DNA of 8,020 nucleotides from an uncultured Dialister sp. (GTDB lineage: Bacteria > Bacillota > Negativicutes > Veillonellales > Dialisteraceae), in assembly GCA_900543455.1 (NCBI GenBank), contig UQRR01000089.1, forward strand, positions 1 through 8,020. Reading direction: 5' to 3'. The translations under genes and the position numbers were made by a program. Positions 1 to 5,838 of the stretch are shown here, piece by piece; position 1 is the first letter of the stretch, and every line of letters starts with the position of its first letter. The notes under the pieces were generated by a model that was not told the DNA's origin, searched no databases, and saw nothing but the letters and a program-made list of their open reading frames with translations.

Positions 1-79
1 TGAGGAATTAGGAATGGTGGTGCGGCGCATAAAAAGCAGAAGCGCCGCGGAGTATAAATAGTGGCGATGCCCGAAGGGC
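1..79 (-). repeat. Two-hairpin intergenic repeat module, CTCATTC-tailed copy (copy 1, cut by window edge)
   Basis: Read on the minus strand this starts with TTCGGGCATCGCC (plus 63-75), continues through an AT-rich spacer, then a hairpin with 7-bp arms GCGGCGC (22-28) and GCGCCGC (42-48) around a 13-base loop. It ends in CACCA plus CATTCCT-like heptamers running off the window start. The same order of parts recurs at 4513-4611, 7521-7588 and 7661-7726. It is non-coding; no reading frame here has a ribosome binding site. Function unknown. Confidence 0.7.
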
Positions 80-143
80 TCTTGCTGGCAGGCTTCCCTC
101 GCATCGCAGCCTTCCCCTCGAGGGGAAGGTGCCCCGAAGGGGC
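69..143. repeat. Cluster of short perfect inverted repeats
   Basis: Three hairpins follow one another: GCCC-GAA-GGGC (69-79), the perfect 18-base palindrome CTTCCCCTCGAGGGGAAG (111-128) and GCCCC-GAA-GGGGC (131-143). None is followed by a T-run on either strand, so they do not look like intrinsic terminators. They belong to the repeat mosaic filling 1-370. GAA triloops recur in the GC-rich hairpins of the module copies elsewhere in the window. Confidence 0.6.
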
Positions 144-220
144 GGATAGGGCACAGGCGGGATGAAAGACAGCTGAGGAAAGCGGAACAGCGCGGCACAT
201 GTGGGGAAAGCGAGAGTCCC

Positions 221-261
221 TGACTGCGAATGACAAAGATTTCTCGCTTCGCTCGGAATGA
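221..261 (-). repeat. Dispersed TCATTCCGAGCGAAGCGAG-type repeat, copy 1
   Basis: The minus strand reads TCATTCCGAGCGAAGCGAG followed by AAATCTTTGTCATTCGC. A second, slightly diverged copy lies in the opposite orientation at 7421-7463. Sequences of this type are widespread in intergenic DNA of many bacteria and are often mis-translated as peptides containing 'SEARNL'. The minus-strand frame at 8-283 does exactly this and is not considered a gene. Confidence 0.6.
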
Positions 262-294
262 CGATACGAGGATACCGCATCACCCACCATCTTA

Positions 295-370
295 GGGCAT
301 CGCCCTATTTATACTTGCGGCGAAGCCGCCACCACAACCCCGAACCCTGAACCCCGAACCCCGAATCCTC
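295..370 (+). repeat. Two-hairpin repeat module with AACCCYG heptamer tail (copy 2)
   Basis: The first hairpin is GGGC-ATC-GCCC (295-305), followed by the AT-rich spacer TATTTATACTT. The second hairpin is GCGGC-GAA-GCCGC (317-329), then CCACCAC. The tail has four in-register heptamers, AACCCCG (336), AACCCTG (343), AACCCCG (350) and AACCCCG (357), plus a decayed fifth at 364-370. The array ends six bases before the -35 of the first promoter of the next operon. Confidence 0.75.
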
Positions 371-375
371 CCTCC

Positions 376-404
376 TTGACCGCCACCCAAAACTACGCTA
401 CAAT
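376..404 (+). promoter_or_regulatory. Candidate sigma-A promoter 1 for DUF1934-argS
   Basis: TTGACC (376-381), a 17-base spacer, then TACAAT (399-404): five of six matches to consensus in each box with ideal spacing. The predicted start is near 411, giving a leader of about 90 bases before the TTG start at 501. Confidence 0.65.
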
Positions 405-432
405 AAGTAGTCATGGAAATTCGTAGAAGCTC

Positions 433-461
433 TTAGAAAAGGCGGCTTTCTATGATATAAT
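433..461 (+). promoter_or_regulatory. Candidate extended -10 promoter 2 for DUF1934-argS
   Basis: A perfect TATAAT (456-461) preceded by TGA makes an extended -10. The -35 box 17 bases upstream, TTAGAA (433-438), is poor. The predicted start near 468 gives a leader of about 30 bases. It may act with the promoter at 376-404 as a tandem pair; which one dominates cannot be told from sequence. Confidence 0.55.
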
Positions 462-500
462 AAATAGGATTATAAATAGAACAAAGGGGGGCGGTCAGTC

Positions 501-953
501 TTGGAAAAAAAGGTCATCATCAATGTCACTTCTCTTCAGCGGAATGAGGTGGGAAAGGATGAGAAAATCACCCTGGAAACGCCGGGCATCTACGGCGAGA
601 AGGACGGCATGAAGTACGTTTCCTATGAGGAGACCAAGCTGGCCGGCATGGAAGGGACGACGACCACGCTGGAGATCCACAAAGACCACGTGCGTCTCAT
701 CCGAGACGGCAGCTTCCTGCAGGAGCAGGTCTACCGCATCGGAGAGAAGAATCACTCCCTGTACGAGACCCCGATGGGTACGATGGATATCTACGTCGTG
801 ACGCGCGAGATCGAGGACTCGATCGAGGCGGGGAAGGGACGTATGCGCCTTTCCTATGATGTGGAGCTGAAAGGCCTGTTTAACCATTTGAATGAAATTA
901 TTGTAGAAGTTCGGGAGGATCCGGAGGATTCATGGAAGTCAGAGAAGAACTGA
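501..953 (+). CDS. DUF1934 family beta-barrel protein (YwiB-like)
   Basis: A 150-residue protein recognisable as DUF1934, the family of Bacillus subtilis YwiB. Family-like features are an early G-x-Y region with KYVSYEETK around residues 34-42, the central run VRLIRDGSF, then YETPMGTMDIYV and a C-terminal GKGRMRLSYDVEL. DUF1934 proteins are small calycin-like beta-barrels of uncertain function; nothing visible suggests an enzyme. The start is TTG at 501, preceded by AAAGGGGGG about nine bases upstream; no in-frame ATG gives a better N-terminus. The end overlaps argS by 22 bases, so translation of the two is probably coupled. The same neighbour, argS, follows ywiB in B. subtilis, which supports the call. 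It is cytosolic, with no signal peptide or membrane segment. Confidence 0.88.
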   Translation: MEKKVIINVTSLQRNEVGKDEKITLETPGIYGEKDGMKYVSYEETKLAGMEGTTTTLEIHKDHVRLIRDGSFLQEQVYRIGEKNHSLYETPMGTMDIYVVTREIEDSIEAGKGRMRLSYDVELKGLFNHLNEIIVEVREDPEDSWKSEKN

Positions 954-2599
954 AAGAAATCATTGAGAAAGCGAAAGAGGCAGCCATCGCTGCCGGTGAA
1001 CTGCCGGAGGGCGATTACGCGGCTGTGCAGCGTCTGGAAGTGCCGAAATCCAAAGAATTTGGCGATTATTCCACCAATGCGGCTATGCAGTGGGCGAGAA
1101 CGGCTCACAAAGCACCGCGCATGATCGCAGAATCCATCGTGAAGCATCTGGACACACCGCTGGTCACTCGGACGGAGATCGCGGGTGCCGGCTTCATCAA
1201 TTTCTACCTTGCCGCAGATACGGTGTACAGCGAGCTGAAGCAGATCCTGAAGGCTGGCCCTTCCTACGGGGATCTGCCGAAAAATAAAAAAGACCGCATC
1301 CTTGTCGAGTATGTCTCGGCGAATCCGACCGGCCTTCTCCATATCGGACACGCCAGAGGCGCTGCCTATGGCTCGGCGATGGTGAATCTGCTGCGCGCAG
1401 CCGGCTATGATGTACTGTCGGAATACTATGTGAATGATGCCGGCAACCAGATCGATCATCTGGCAGAATCTATCAATGCTCGTTATCTCCAGCTCTGCGG
1501 CCTCGACGCTGAGATCCCGGAAGACGGCTACCATGGACAGGATATCATCGATACAGCGAAGAATATCCTTGCCAAGGATGGCAAGAAGTACCTCGATATG
1601 GATGAGAAAGAACGTCTGGAGATCTTCAAAGAGCTCGGTCTTCAGGAAAAGCTCGCAGACCTCAAGAAGGACCTTCATGAATTCCACGTCGATTTTGACA
1701 ACTGGTTCTCCGAAAAATCTCTCTATCCGGATCAGGTGAATGAAGCGCTCAAAGTCCTGAAGGACGAAGACAATATGTACGAGAAGGACGGCGCTCTCTG
1801 GCTCCGCACCACAAAGAACGGCGATGACAAGGACCGCGTGGTCATCCGCACGAATGGCGTGCCGACCTATTTCTGCTCCGATATCGCCTATGTAGGAAAT
1901 AAGATCCGCCGTGGCTACAACAAGCTCATCGATATCTGGGGCGCTGACCACCATGGCTACATCATCCGTCTGAAGACAGCGATGAAATTTTTGGGCTACA
2001 ACCCGGATGATTTCGAAATCATGCTGCTCCAGATGGTGACACTTCTCCGCGATGGACAGCCGGTTAAGATGTCCAAGCGTACCGGACAGGCTGTATCGCT
2101 GCGCGAGCTGATGGAAGAAGTCGGCACCGATGCAGCGCGCTATTTCTTCTGTGCCCGCACACTGGACTCTCAGATGGACTTCGATATCGACCTGGCTAAG
2201 AAACAGTCCAGTGATAACCCGGTCTATTACATCCAGTATGCGAATGCCCGCATTCACAGCCTCTTCCGTCAGGCGAAGGAAGCCAAGGTCACTTGGGATC
2301 CTGCCTTCACCGGCGTCGACTTCACCTGCCTCAAAGAAGAGTGTGAAATGGATCTGATCAAAAAGATGGAAAACTACCACCAGCTCATCGATGGAGCCGC
2401 GAAAGAAAGAGCTCCGCAGCGTATCGCCAAATATGCGTATGAGCTGGCAGCGCTCTTCCATCATTTCTATAGAGAATGCCGTATCCTTGGTGTAGACAGC
2501 GAAGTCACGCAGGCGCGCCTCGGTCTCATCACCGCCGTCCAGTACGTTCTGGTCCACGCCCTCACCATCTTAGGCATTACCGCTCCGGAAAAAATGTGA
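932..2599 (+). CDS. argS: Arginyl-tRNA synthetase (class I)
   Basis: A 555-residue cytosolic enzyme that charges tRNA-Arg with arginine using ATP. The N-terminal additional domain (roughly 1-115) carries the family pattern FGDYSTNAAM near 43. The class I signature is intact: HIGH at 137-140 within NPTGLLHIGHARG, and KMSK at 379-382 within KMSKRTGQ. The catalytic region also shows GADHHGYIIRLK near 337-348. The C-terminal DALR anticodon-binding helices begin around VYYIQYANARIHS (431-443) and run to the end. Length is typical for bacterial ArgRS. The ATG at 932 has two purine-rich sites, GGGAGG at 913 and GGAGG at 923, the second only four bases away. It overlaps the DUF1934 gene by 22 bases, indicating one operon. 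No T-box leader is visible between the promoters and this gene. No terminator follows, so readthrough to pyrG is possible. Confidence 0.98.
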   Translation: MEVREELKEIIEKAKEAAIAAGELPEGDYAAVQRLEVPKSKEFGDYSTNAAMQWARTAHKAPRMIAESIVKHLDTPLVTRTEIAGAGFINFYLAADTVYSELKQILKAGPSYGDLPKNKKDRILVEYVSANPTGLLHIGHARGAAYGSAMVNLLRAAGYDVLSEYYVNDAGNQIDHLAESINARYLQLCGLDAEIPEDGYHGQDIIDTAKNILAKDGKKYLDMDEKERLEIFKELGLQEKLADLKKDLHEFHVDFDNWFSEKSLYPDQVNEALKVLKDEDNMYEKDGALWLRTTKNGDDKDRVVIRTNGVPTYFCSDIAYVGNKIRRGYNKLIDIWGADHHGYIIRLKTAMKFLGYNPDDFEIMLLQMVTLLRDGQPVKMSKRTGQAVSLRELMEEVGTDAARYFFCARTLDSQMDFDIDLAKKQSSDNPVYYIQYANARIHSLFRQAKEAKVTWDPAFTGVDFTCLKEECEMDLIKKMENYHQLIDGAAKERAPQRIAKYAYELAALFHHFYRECRILGVDSEVTQARLGLITAVQYVLVHALTILGITAPEKM

Positions 2600-2604
2600 T
2601 AAAA

Positions 2605-2707
2605 AGGGTTCAAGGTTCATTCTTTGGGCAACTTTGCCGCAAATATGTATTTTGCAGCGAAGCTGCCACCACAATTCTGAACCCATCAACCTGAACCCCG
2701 AACCCAC
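2605..2707 (+). repeat. Diverged two-hairpin repeat module between argS and pyrG (copy 3)
   Basis: The first hairpin is diverged: GGCA (2627-2630) pairs with TGCC (2635-2638). After the spacer AAATATGTATTTT the second hairpin is GCAGC-GAA-GCTGC (2654-2666), with both arms changed compared with GCGGC/GCCGC elsewhere so that pairing is kept. The right tail has AACCCYG-type heptamers (2673-2707). The left flank GGGTTCAAGGTTCA (2606-2619) is the same heptamer family inverted, so this copy is bounded by imperfect inverted repeats. It lies 77 bases before pyrG. No confident promoter, attenuator or U-rich terminator is seen in the gap. Confidence 0.65.
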
Positions 2708-2783
2708 TATCATTTTCAGAAAATCGACGACTGAAGATTTCCATATTTGAGTTTTCCCGTTCCACCCTATCAAAGGAGGTCCC

Positions 2784-4403
2784 ATGACAAAATACATCTT
2801 CGTAACAGGCGGCGTCGTTTCATCCCTGGGCAAAGGCATCACCGCTGCATCCCTGGGCAGACTGCTGAAGAACAGAGGCTACAAAGTCACCATTCAGAAA
2901 TTTGACCCTTACATCAATATCGACCCGGGTACCATGAGCCCGTACCAGCATGGCGAAGTCTTCGTCACCGATGACGGCGCAGAAACCGATCTGGACCTCG
3001 GTCATTACGAAAGATTCATCGATGAAAATCTGTCCAAGGCATCCAATGTCACCACAGGCAAGGTCTATCAGTCTGTCATCAACAAAGAAAGAAAGGGCGA
3101 ATACTTAGGCTCCACCATTCAGGTCATCCCGCATATCACGAACGAGATCAAAGACCGCGTGCTCCGTGTCGGCAGAAATGACAATGCAGACATCGTCATC
3201 ACGGAGATCGGCGGCACCGTCGGAGATATCGAGTCCCTGCCATTCCTCGAAGCCATCCGCCAGGTCAAGAAAGACGTACCGAACAGAAATGACGTCATCT
3301 ACATCCACGTCACCCTCGTCCCGTACATCGAAGCTGCGGACGAACTCAAGACAAAGCCGACGCAGCACTCCGTCAAGGAACTGCGCTCCATCGGCATCCA
3401 GCCGGACGTCATCGTCTGCCGCACCGTGAAAGCCCTCTCTCCGGATATGAAGAGAAAGATCGGTATGTTCTGCGACGTAGAGCCGGAAGCCGTCATCAAT
3501 AACCTCACCGCCAAGAGCATCTATGAAGTACCGCTTCTCCTGCAGGAAGAAGGCCTCGACCACATCGTCCTCCAAAAGCTCGGCATGGAAGACACCAAGT
3601 GCGACATGGAAGACTGGAAAGCCATGGTGGACCGCATCGTTTCCTCCGAAAAAGAGGTCAACATCGCTCTCGTCGGGAAATATGTCGAACTCCATGACGC
3701 CTACCTCTCCGTCGTCGAATCTCTGTCCCATGCCGGCTACGCCTTCGGCAACAAGGTCAAGGTCCACTGGATCAATTCCGAAGTCCTCGAAGAAGAGAAA
3801 CCGGATCTTCGCGAAGTCTTCCAGGGCATTGACGGCATCGTCGTCCCCGGCGGCTTCGGCTACCGCGGCGTCGAAGGCAAGATTGACACCATCAAGTATG
3901 CGCGCGTCAATAAGATCCCGTTCCTCGGCCTTTGCCTCGGTATGCAGTGCGCTGTCATTGAATTTGCCAGAAACGTATGCGGCATGACCGGTGCCAACTC
4001 CTCCGAATTCATCCCAGACACCCAGTACCCCGTCATCGACCTCATGCCAGACCAGGAAGACGTCACCGAAAAAGGCGGCACCATGCGTCTCGGCATCTAT
4101 CCGTGCAAACTCAAAGAAGGCAGCAAAGCCAGAGAACTCTACGGCGGACAGGAAATCGTCTACGAACGTCATCGCCATAGATACGAAGTCTCCAATGCCC
4201 TTCGTCCGGAGCTTGAAAAAGCCGGCCTCGTCATCTGCGGCACCAGCCCGGACGGACGCCTCGTCGAAACGATCGAGCTCAAGGATCATCCGTACTTCGA
4301 AGCCACCCAGGCTCATCCGGAATTCAAGAGCCGCCCGAACCGTCCGCATCCGCTCTTCCGCGGCCTCGTCGAAGCAGCCATCAAGCATAGAGATGAGAAA
4401 TAA
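2784..4403 (+). CDS. pyrG: CTP synthase (glutamine hydrolysing)
   Basis: A 539-residue cytosolic enzyme converting UTP to CTP with ATP and glutamine-derived ammonia, the last step of pyrimidine nucleotide synthesis. The N-terminal synthase domain (about 1-270) shows TGGVVSSLGKGITAASLG (8-25) with the P-loop-like nucleotide site, then FDPYINIDPGTMSPYQHGEVFV and EIGGTVGDIES (141-151). The C-terminal class I glutamine amidotransferase domain (about 290-535) has the nucleophile elbow LGLCLGMQ with Cys384, and the catalytic His511/Glu513 in AHPEF. All key residues are present and the length is normal. The start is firm: AAAGGAGG ends five bases before ATG. The B. subtilis pyrG leader uses reiterative transcription and an attenuator; I see no matching G-run start plus terminator here. 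A strong terminator follows the stop codon. Confidence 0.99.
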   Translation: MTKYIFVTGGVVSSLGKGITAASLGRLLKNRGYKVTIQKFDPYINIDPGTMSPYQHGEVFVTDDGAETDLDLGHYERFIDENLSKASNVTTGKVYQSVINKERKGEYLGSTIQVIPHITNEIKDRVLRVGRNDNADIVITEIGGTVGDIESLPFLEAIRQVKKDVPNRNDVIYIHVTLVPYIEAADELKTKPTQHSVKELRSIGIQPDVIVCRTVKALSPDMKRKIGMFCDVEPEAVINNLTAKSIYEVPLLLQEEGLDHIVLQKLGMEDTKCDMEDWKAMVDRIVSSEKEVNIALVGKYVELHDAYLSVVESLSHAGYAFGNKVKVHWINSEVLEEEKPDLREVFQGIDGIVVPGGFGYRGVEGKIDTIKYARVNKIPFLGLCLGMQCAVIEFARNVCGMTGANSSEFIPDTQYPVIDLMPDQEDVTEKGGTMRLGIYPCKLKEGSKARELYGGQEIVYERHRHRYEVSNALRPELEKAGLVICGTSPDGRLVETIELKDHPYFEATQAHPEFKSRPNRPHPLFRGLVEAAIKHRDEK

Positions 4404-4416
4404 ACGGTACAGTATG

Positions 4417-4450
4417 AAAAAAGCGAACCTCGAAAAGGGTTCGCTTTTTT
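4417..4450. terminator. Intrinsic terminator after pyrG
   Basis: Arms AGCGAACC (4422-4429) and GGTTCGCT (4438-4445) enclose an 8-base loop. The hairpin is flanked by A6 on the left and T6 on the right, so it could stop transcription from either side. It lies 13 bases after the pyrG stop codon. Confidence 0.92.
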
Positions 4451-4512
4451 GTTGGCGGATTTTTTGGGGGCAGGGGCGTGCCGTCTCTTGAGTGCAAATG
4501 AAAGCTCTGCGC

Positions 4513-4656
4513 GAATGAGAAATTAGAAATGAGAAATGCGAAATGGTGGCGCGGCGCATAAAAATATAGAAGCGCCGCGGAGTATAAATCATGGCGATGC
4601 CATGAGCTGGCATTCCAGTCACCAGTCACCAGCCACTAGTCACTAGTCACCAGTCC
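4513..4656 (-). repeat. Composite heptamer/hairpin repeat element (copy 4)
   Basis: Read on the minus strand: six in-register heptamers of the GTGACTR family (plus 4615-4656), then GAAT, ten unrelated bases, GGCATCGCC (4593-4601), an AT-rich spacer, a GC-rich hairpin, CCACC, and five AAATGAG-family heptamers on the plus strand (4513-4547; CTCATTT on the minus). The hairpin arms are CGCGGCGC (4550-4557) and GCGCCGCG (4572-4579). The same order and the same GAAT-N10-GGCATCGCC spacing occur at 7633-7726. It fills most of the 353-base gap between pyrG and the lipoprotein gene; the rest is the pyrG terminator and the promoter at 4678. Confidence 0.75.
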
Positions 4657-4677
4657 CCAATTTCCATATACTCATTC

Positions 4678-4707
4678 TTGCTCATATAGACAGATTTCCT
4701 ATATAAT
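4678..4707 (+). promoter_or_regulatory. Candidate promoter of the lipoprotein gene
   Basis: A perfect TATAAT (4702-4707) with a weak -35, TTGCTC (4678-4683), 18 bases upstream. The predicted start near 4714 leaves a leader of about 43 bases. Because the -10 overlaps the in-frame ATG at 4706, that upstream codon cannot be the translation start of this transcript. Confidence 0.55.
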
Positions 4708-4756
4708 GAAGACAAAGAGCAAGACACTCAGAATTCACGATAAAGGAGGAAGGAAA

Positions 4757-5464
4757 ATGAAGAACGCAAAGAAACCAATGGCCCTCTTTCTGTCGCTCGT
4801 TCTGTGCATGGGCCTCTCTGCCTGCGGGAACGACCCGCCGAAGCCGCCGCCCGATTCGTTTGAAGGCATGGTGAAAGAGTCGAAGATTGCCGAAGAAAGC
4901 AGCCGCTACTTGGGCAGCTGGCAGGGCGAAGAAGAGAACCGCCTTGAGATCGAGAAGAGCGGTGAGACAGGAGACGTGCGCGTCGCTCTCTATGATGCCA
5001 AAGGAGAAATCTACGCCAGCGGATACCTGCAGCCTGTCAAGAAATATGGAGCCGACTACTTCTACAATGAGCACGACGGCATGGCGCACCGCACCTGGAT
5101 CGACAGTGAAAATAGCGACGTCCTCCGCATGGACGCCTTCGGCATCTTCACGAGAGCGCCAGAGGGCGCGGAGGAAGAGAGTTTTGACTTCAAGCCGCTG
5201 GAAGGCACTTGGGCGATGGACGGAGCGAAGAATCCTACCAGCGTGCTGGACATCGATGACGAAGGCGGCTGGCACCTGCGCGAACGGCCGGGGAAGAAAG
5301 GCAAATTCAAAGAAGTGGACAGCGGCACCCTGCGCTCGAAAGGTGAAGGCCGCTTCGAAGCCGTCTCTGACGATCACGAAGGCGTCGTGTACGACATGAC
5401 TGTCATCGATAAAAAGACACTCTACTGGGGCGGAGAAAATGATCATTATCAGAAAATGAAATAG
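4757..5464 (+). CDS. Small secreted lipoprotein, two lipocalin-like repeats (function unknown)
   Basis: A 235-residue predicted lipoprotein. The basic N-terminus MKNAKK is followed by a hydrophobic run and the lipobox LSAC, giving a lipid-modified Cys23; the mature start GNDPPKPPP is a Pro-rich tether. The ATG at 4757 is chosen over the in-frame ATG at 4706 because AAAGGAGG sits seven bases before it and the earlier codon lies inside the -10 box. The mature part has two similar halves, one opening YLGSWQGEEENRLEIEK (51-67) and the other LEGTWAMDGAKNPTSVLDI (148-166). Each continues with alternating polar and hydrophobic residues typical of small beta-barrels, and the second ends TLYWGGENDHYQKM. 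It is probably anchored in the cell envelope facing outward. I do not recognise a named family. It is monocistronic, with its own promoter and terminator. Confidence 0.85.
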   Translation: MKNAKKPMALFLSLVLCMGLSACGNDPPKPPPDSFEGMVKESKIAEESSRYLGSWQGEEENRLEIEKSGETGDVRVALYDAKGEIYASGYLQPVKKYGADYFYNEHDGMAHRTWIDSENSDVLRMDAFGIFTRAPEGAEEESFDFKPLEGTWAMDGAKNPTSVLDIDDEGGWHLRERPGKKGKFKEVDSGTLRSKGEGRFEAVSDDHEGVVYDMTVIDKKTLYWGGENDHYQKMK

Positions 5465-5465
5465 C

Positions 5466-5503
5466 AAAAAGCCATGGGCAGATCAGTATGCCCATGGCTT
5501 TTT
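5466..5503. terminator. Intrinsic terminator after the lipoprotein gene
   Basis: A perfect 15-bp inverted repeat, AAAAAGCCATGGGCA (5466-5480) and TGCCCATGGCTTTTT (5489-5503), with an 8-base loop, starting one base after the stop codon. The A-run and T-run make it bidirectional. The core AAAAGCCATGGG/CCCATGGCTTTT is identical to the arms of the terminator at 5768-5799. Confidence 0.93.
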
Positions 5504-5544
5504 ATGTTGTGCATTCTAATATCGTTACGCGAGAAAATTTCTCT

Positions 5545-5573
5545 TTGGAGAGAGGGGAGAACTGTGTTAAACT
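5545..5573 (+). promoter_or_regulatory. Candidate promoter of the toxin-like mRNA (RNA I)
   Basis: TTGGAG (5545-5550), a 17-base spacer ending TGT, then TAAACT (5568-5573): an extended -10 with modest boxes. The predicted start near 5580 would give a transcript of about 220 bases ending at the terminator 5768-5799. It is weaker on paper than the opposing promoter at 5839-5866. Confidence 0.5.
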
Positions 5574-5617
5574 AAATCTGCCACGGCCCTCATCAAGCCA
5601 ATCCAGGCGCGTGAGGA

Positions 5618-5648
5618 GGTGAATCCTTATGCCATATCGCGATTTTCT
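5618..5648 (+). repeat. Direct repeat A of the toxin-antitoxin-like locus (over ribosome binding site and start codon)
   Basis: GGTGAA (5618-5623), TTATGCCA (5627-5634) and CGCGATTT (5638-5645) recur in the same order and orientation at 5806-5811, 5814-5821 and 5823-5830. This copy covers the 3' part of the ribosome binding site, the start codon and codons 2 to 7 of the small ORF. Confidence 0.85.
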
Positions 5649-5718
5649 GCTTCAGCTGTTAATCAGTACACTGGGAAGTTTCCTTGCAAGCCTGATTTTA
5701 CAGGTGCTGGTGCAGTAG
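5629..5718 (+). CDS. Small hydrophobic peptide, putative type I toxin
   Basis: An ATG-to-TAG frame of 29 codons with an excellent ribosome binding site, GAGGAGGTGA (5613-5622), six bases before the start. The peptide opens MPYRD and continues with a strongly hydrophobic stretch rich in Leu, Ile, Val and Phe (residues 6-28, including FLLQLLISTLGSF), ending LVQ. This is the size and character of membrane-acting type I toxins such as Fst (33 residues), though it lacks the charged C-terminal tail of Fst. I do not recognise it as a named family member. The case rests on context: a convergent short RNA, a shared bidirectional terminator, and a repeat that makes that RNA complementary to this ribosome binding site and start codon. 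It probably inserts into the membrane when unrepressed. It could instead be a small membrane peptide regulated by antisense RNA with no toxicity. Confidence 0.72.
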   Translation: MPYRDFLLQLLISTLGSFLASLILQVLVQ

Positions 5719-5767
5719 CAGAGCTGCACGTGGCAGCCAGCCAGATGCGTCTCATCAGCGCATAACA

Positions 5768-5799
5768 AAAAGCCATGGGTCATCACTCCCATGGCTTTT
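5768..5799. terminator. Bidirectional terminator shared by the two converging RNAs
   Basis: Arms AAAAGCCATGGG (5768-5779) and CCCATGGCTTTT (5788-5799) form a perfect 12-bp stem with an 8-base loop. Read rightward it closes the toxin-like mRNA with T4. Read leftward it closes the antisense RNA with T5. Confidence 0.92.
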
Positions 5800-5805
5800 G
5801 TGTTG

Positions 5806-5832
5806 GGTGAACTTTATGCCACCGCGATTTCT
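5806..5832 (+). repeat. Direct repeat B of the toxin-antitoxin-like locus (5' part of the antisense RNA)
   Basis: The second copy of the three-block repeat: GGTGAA (5806-5811), TTATGCCA (5814-5821), CGCGATTT (5823-5830). The gaps between blocks are shorter here (2 and 1 bases instead of 3 and 3). It sits just downstream of the minus-strand promoter, so it forms the 5' part of the antisense transcript. Confidence 0.85.
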
Positions 5833-5838
5833 AATCAT

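Larger units (their letters stand above)
5767..5832 (-). ncRNA. Putative antisense antitoxin RNA (RNA II)
   Basis: A short transcript of about 65 bases is predicted from the strong minus-strand promoter at 5839-5866 to the bidirectional terminator at 5768-5799. Its first part contains AAATCGCG, TGGCATAA and TTCACC, the reverse complements of the three blocks of the repeat at 5618-5645, so it could pair in trans with the ribosome binding site, start codon and early codons of the small ORF. It also pairs with the 3' end of the opposing transcript through the shared terminator, whose loops (UCAUCACU and AGUGAUGA) are exact complements. This reproduces the RNA I/RNA II layout of the pAD1 par locus, where RNA II is likewise about 65 bases. 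The exact ends are inferred from promoter and terminator positions. Confidence 0.7.

Noticed and set aside
8..283. A 91-codon minus-strand frame containing 'SEARNL'
   Set aside because: This is the typical spurious translation of a dispersed intergenic repeat and runs through several hairpins; it has no ribosome binding site.
854..2557. A 567-codon open frame on the minus strand across argS
   Set aside because: It is in the same codon register as argS, so it only reflects the absence of TTA, CTA and TCA codons in argS. It has no recognisable protein sequence, and argS is unmistakable.
2600..2783. A pyrG attenuator or riboswitch
   Set aside because: The hairpins here belong to the dispersed repeat family, have no U-run, and there is no G-run start site as in the Bacillus pyrG leader.
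3105..4622. A 505-codon open frame on the minus strand across pyrG
   Set aside because: Again an exact-register antisense frame caused by codon bias in pyrG; its left stop is the reverse of a single in-frame TTA codon. It would also have to cross the pyrG terminator.
4706..4756. N-terminal extension of the lipoprotein to the ATG at 4706
   Set aside because: That codon overlaps the TATAAT box, has no ribosome binding site, and would bury the lipoprotein signal peptide behind 17 polar residues.
5504..5628. A longer or different ORF upstream of the 29-codon frame
   Set aside because: No start codon with a ribosome binding site is found, and this stretch is better explained as promoter and 5' leader of the small mRNA.
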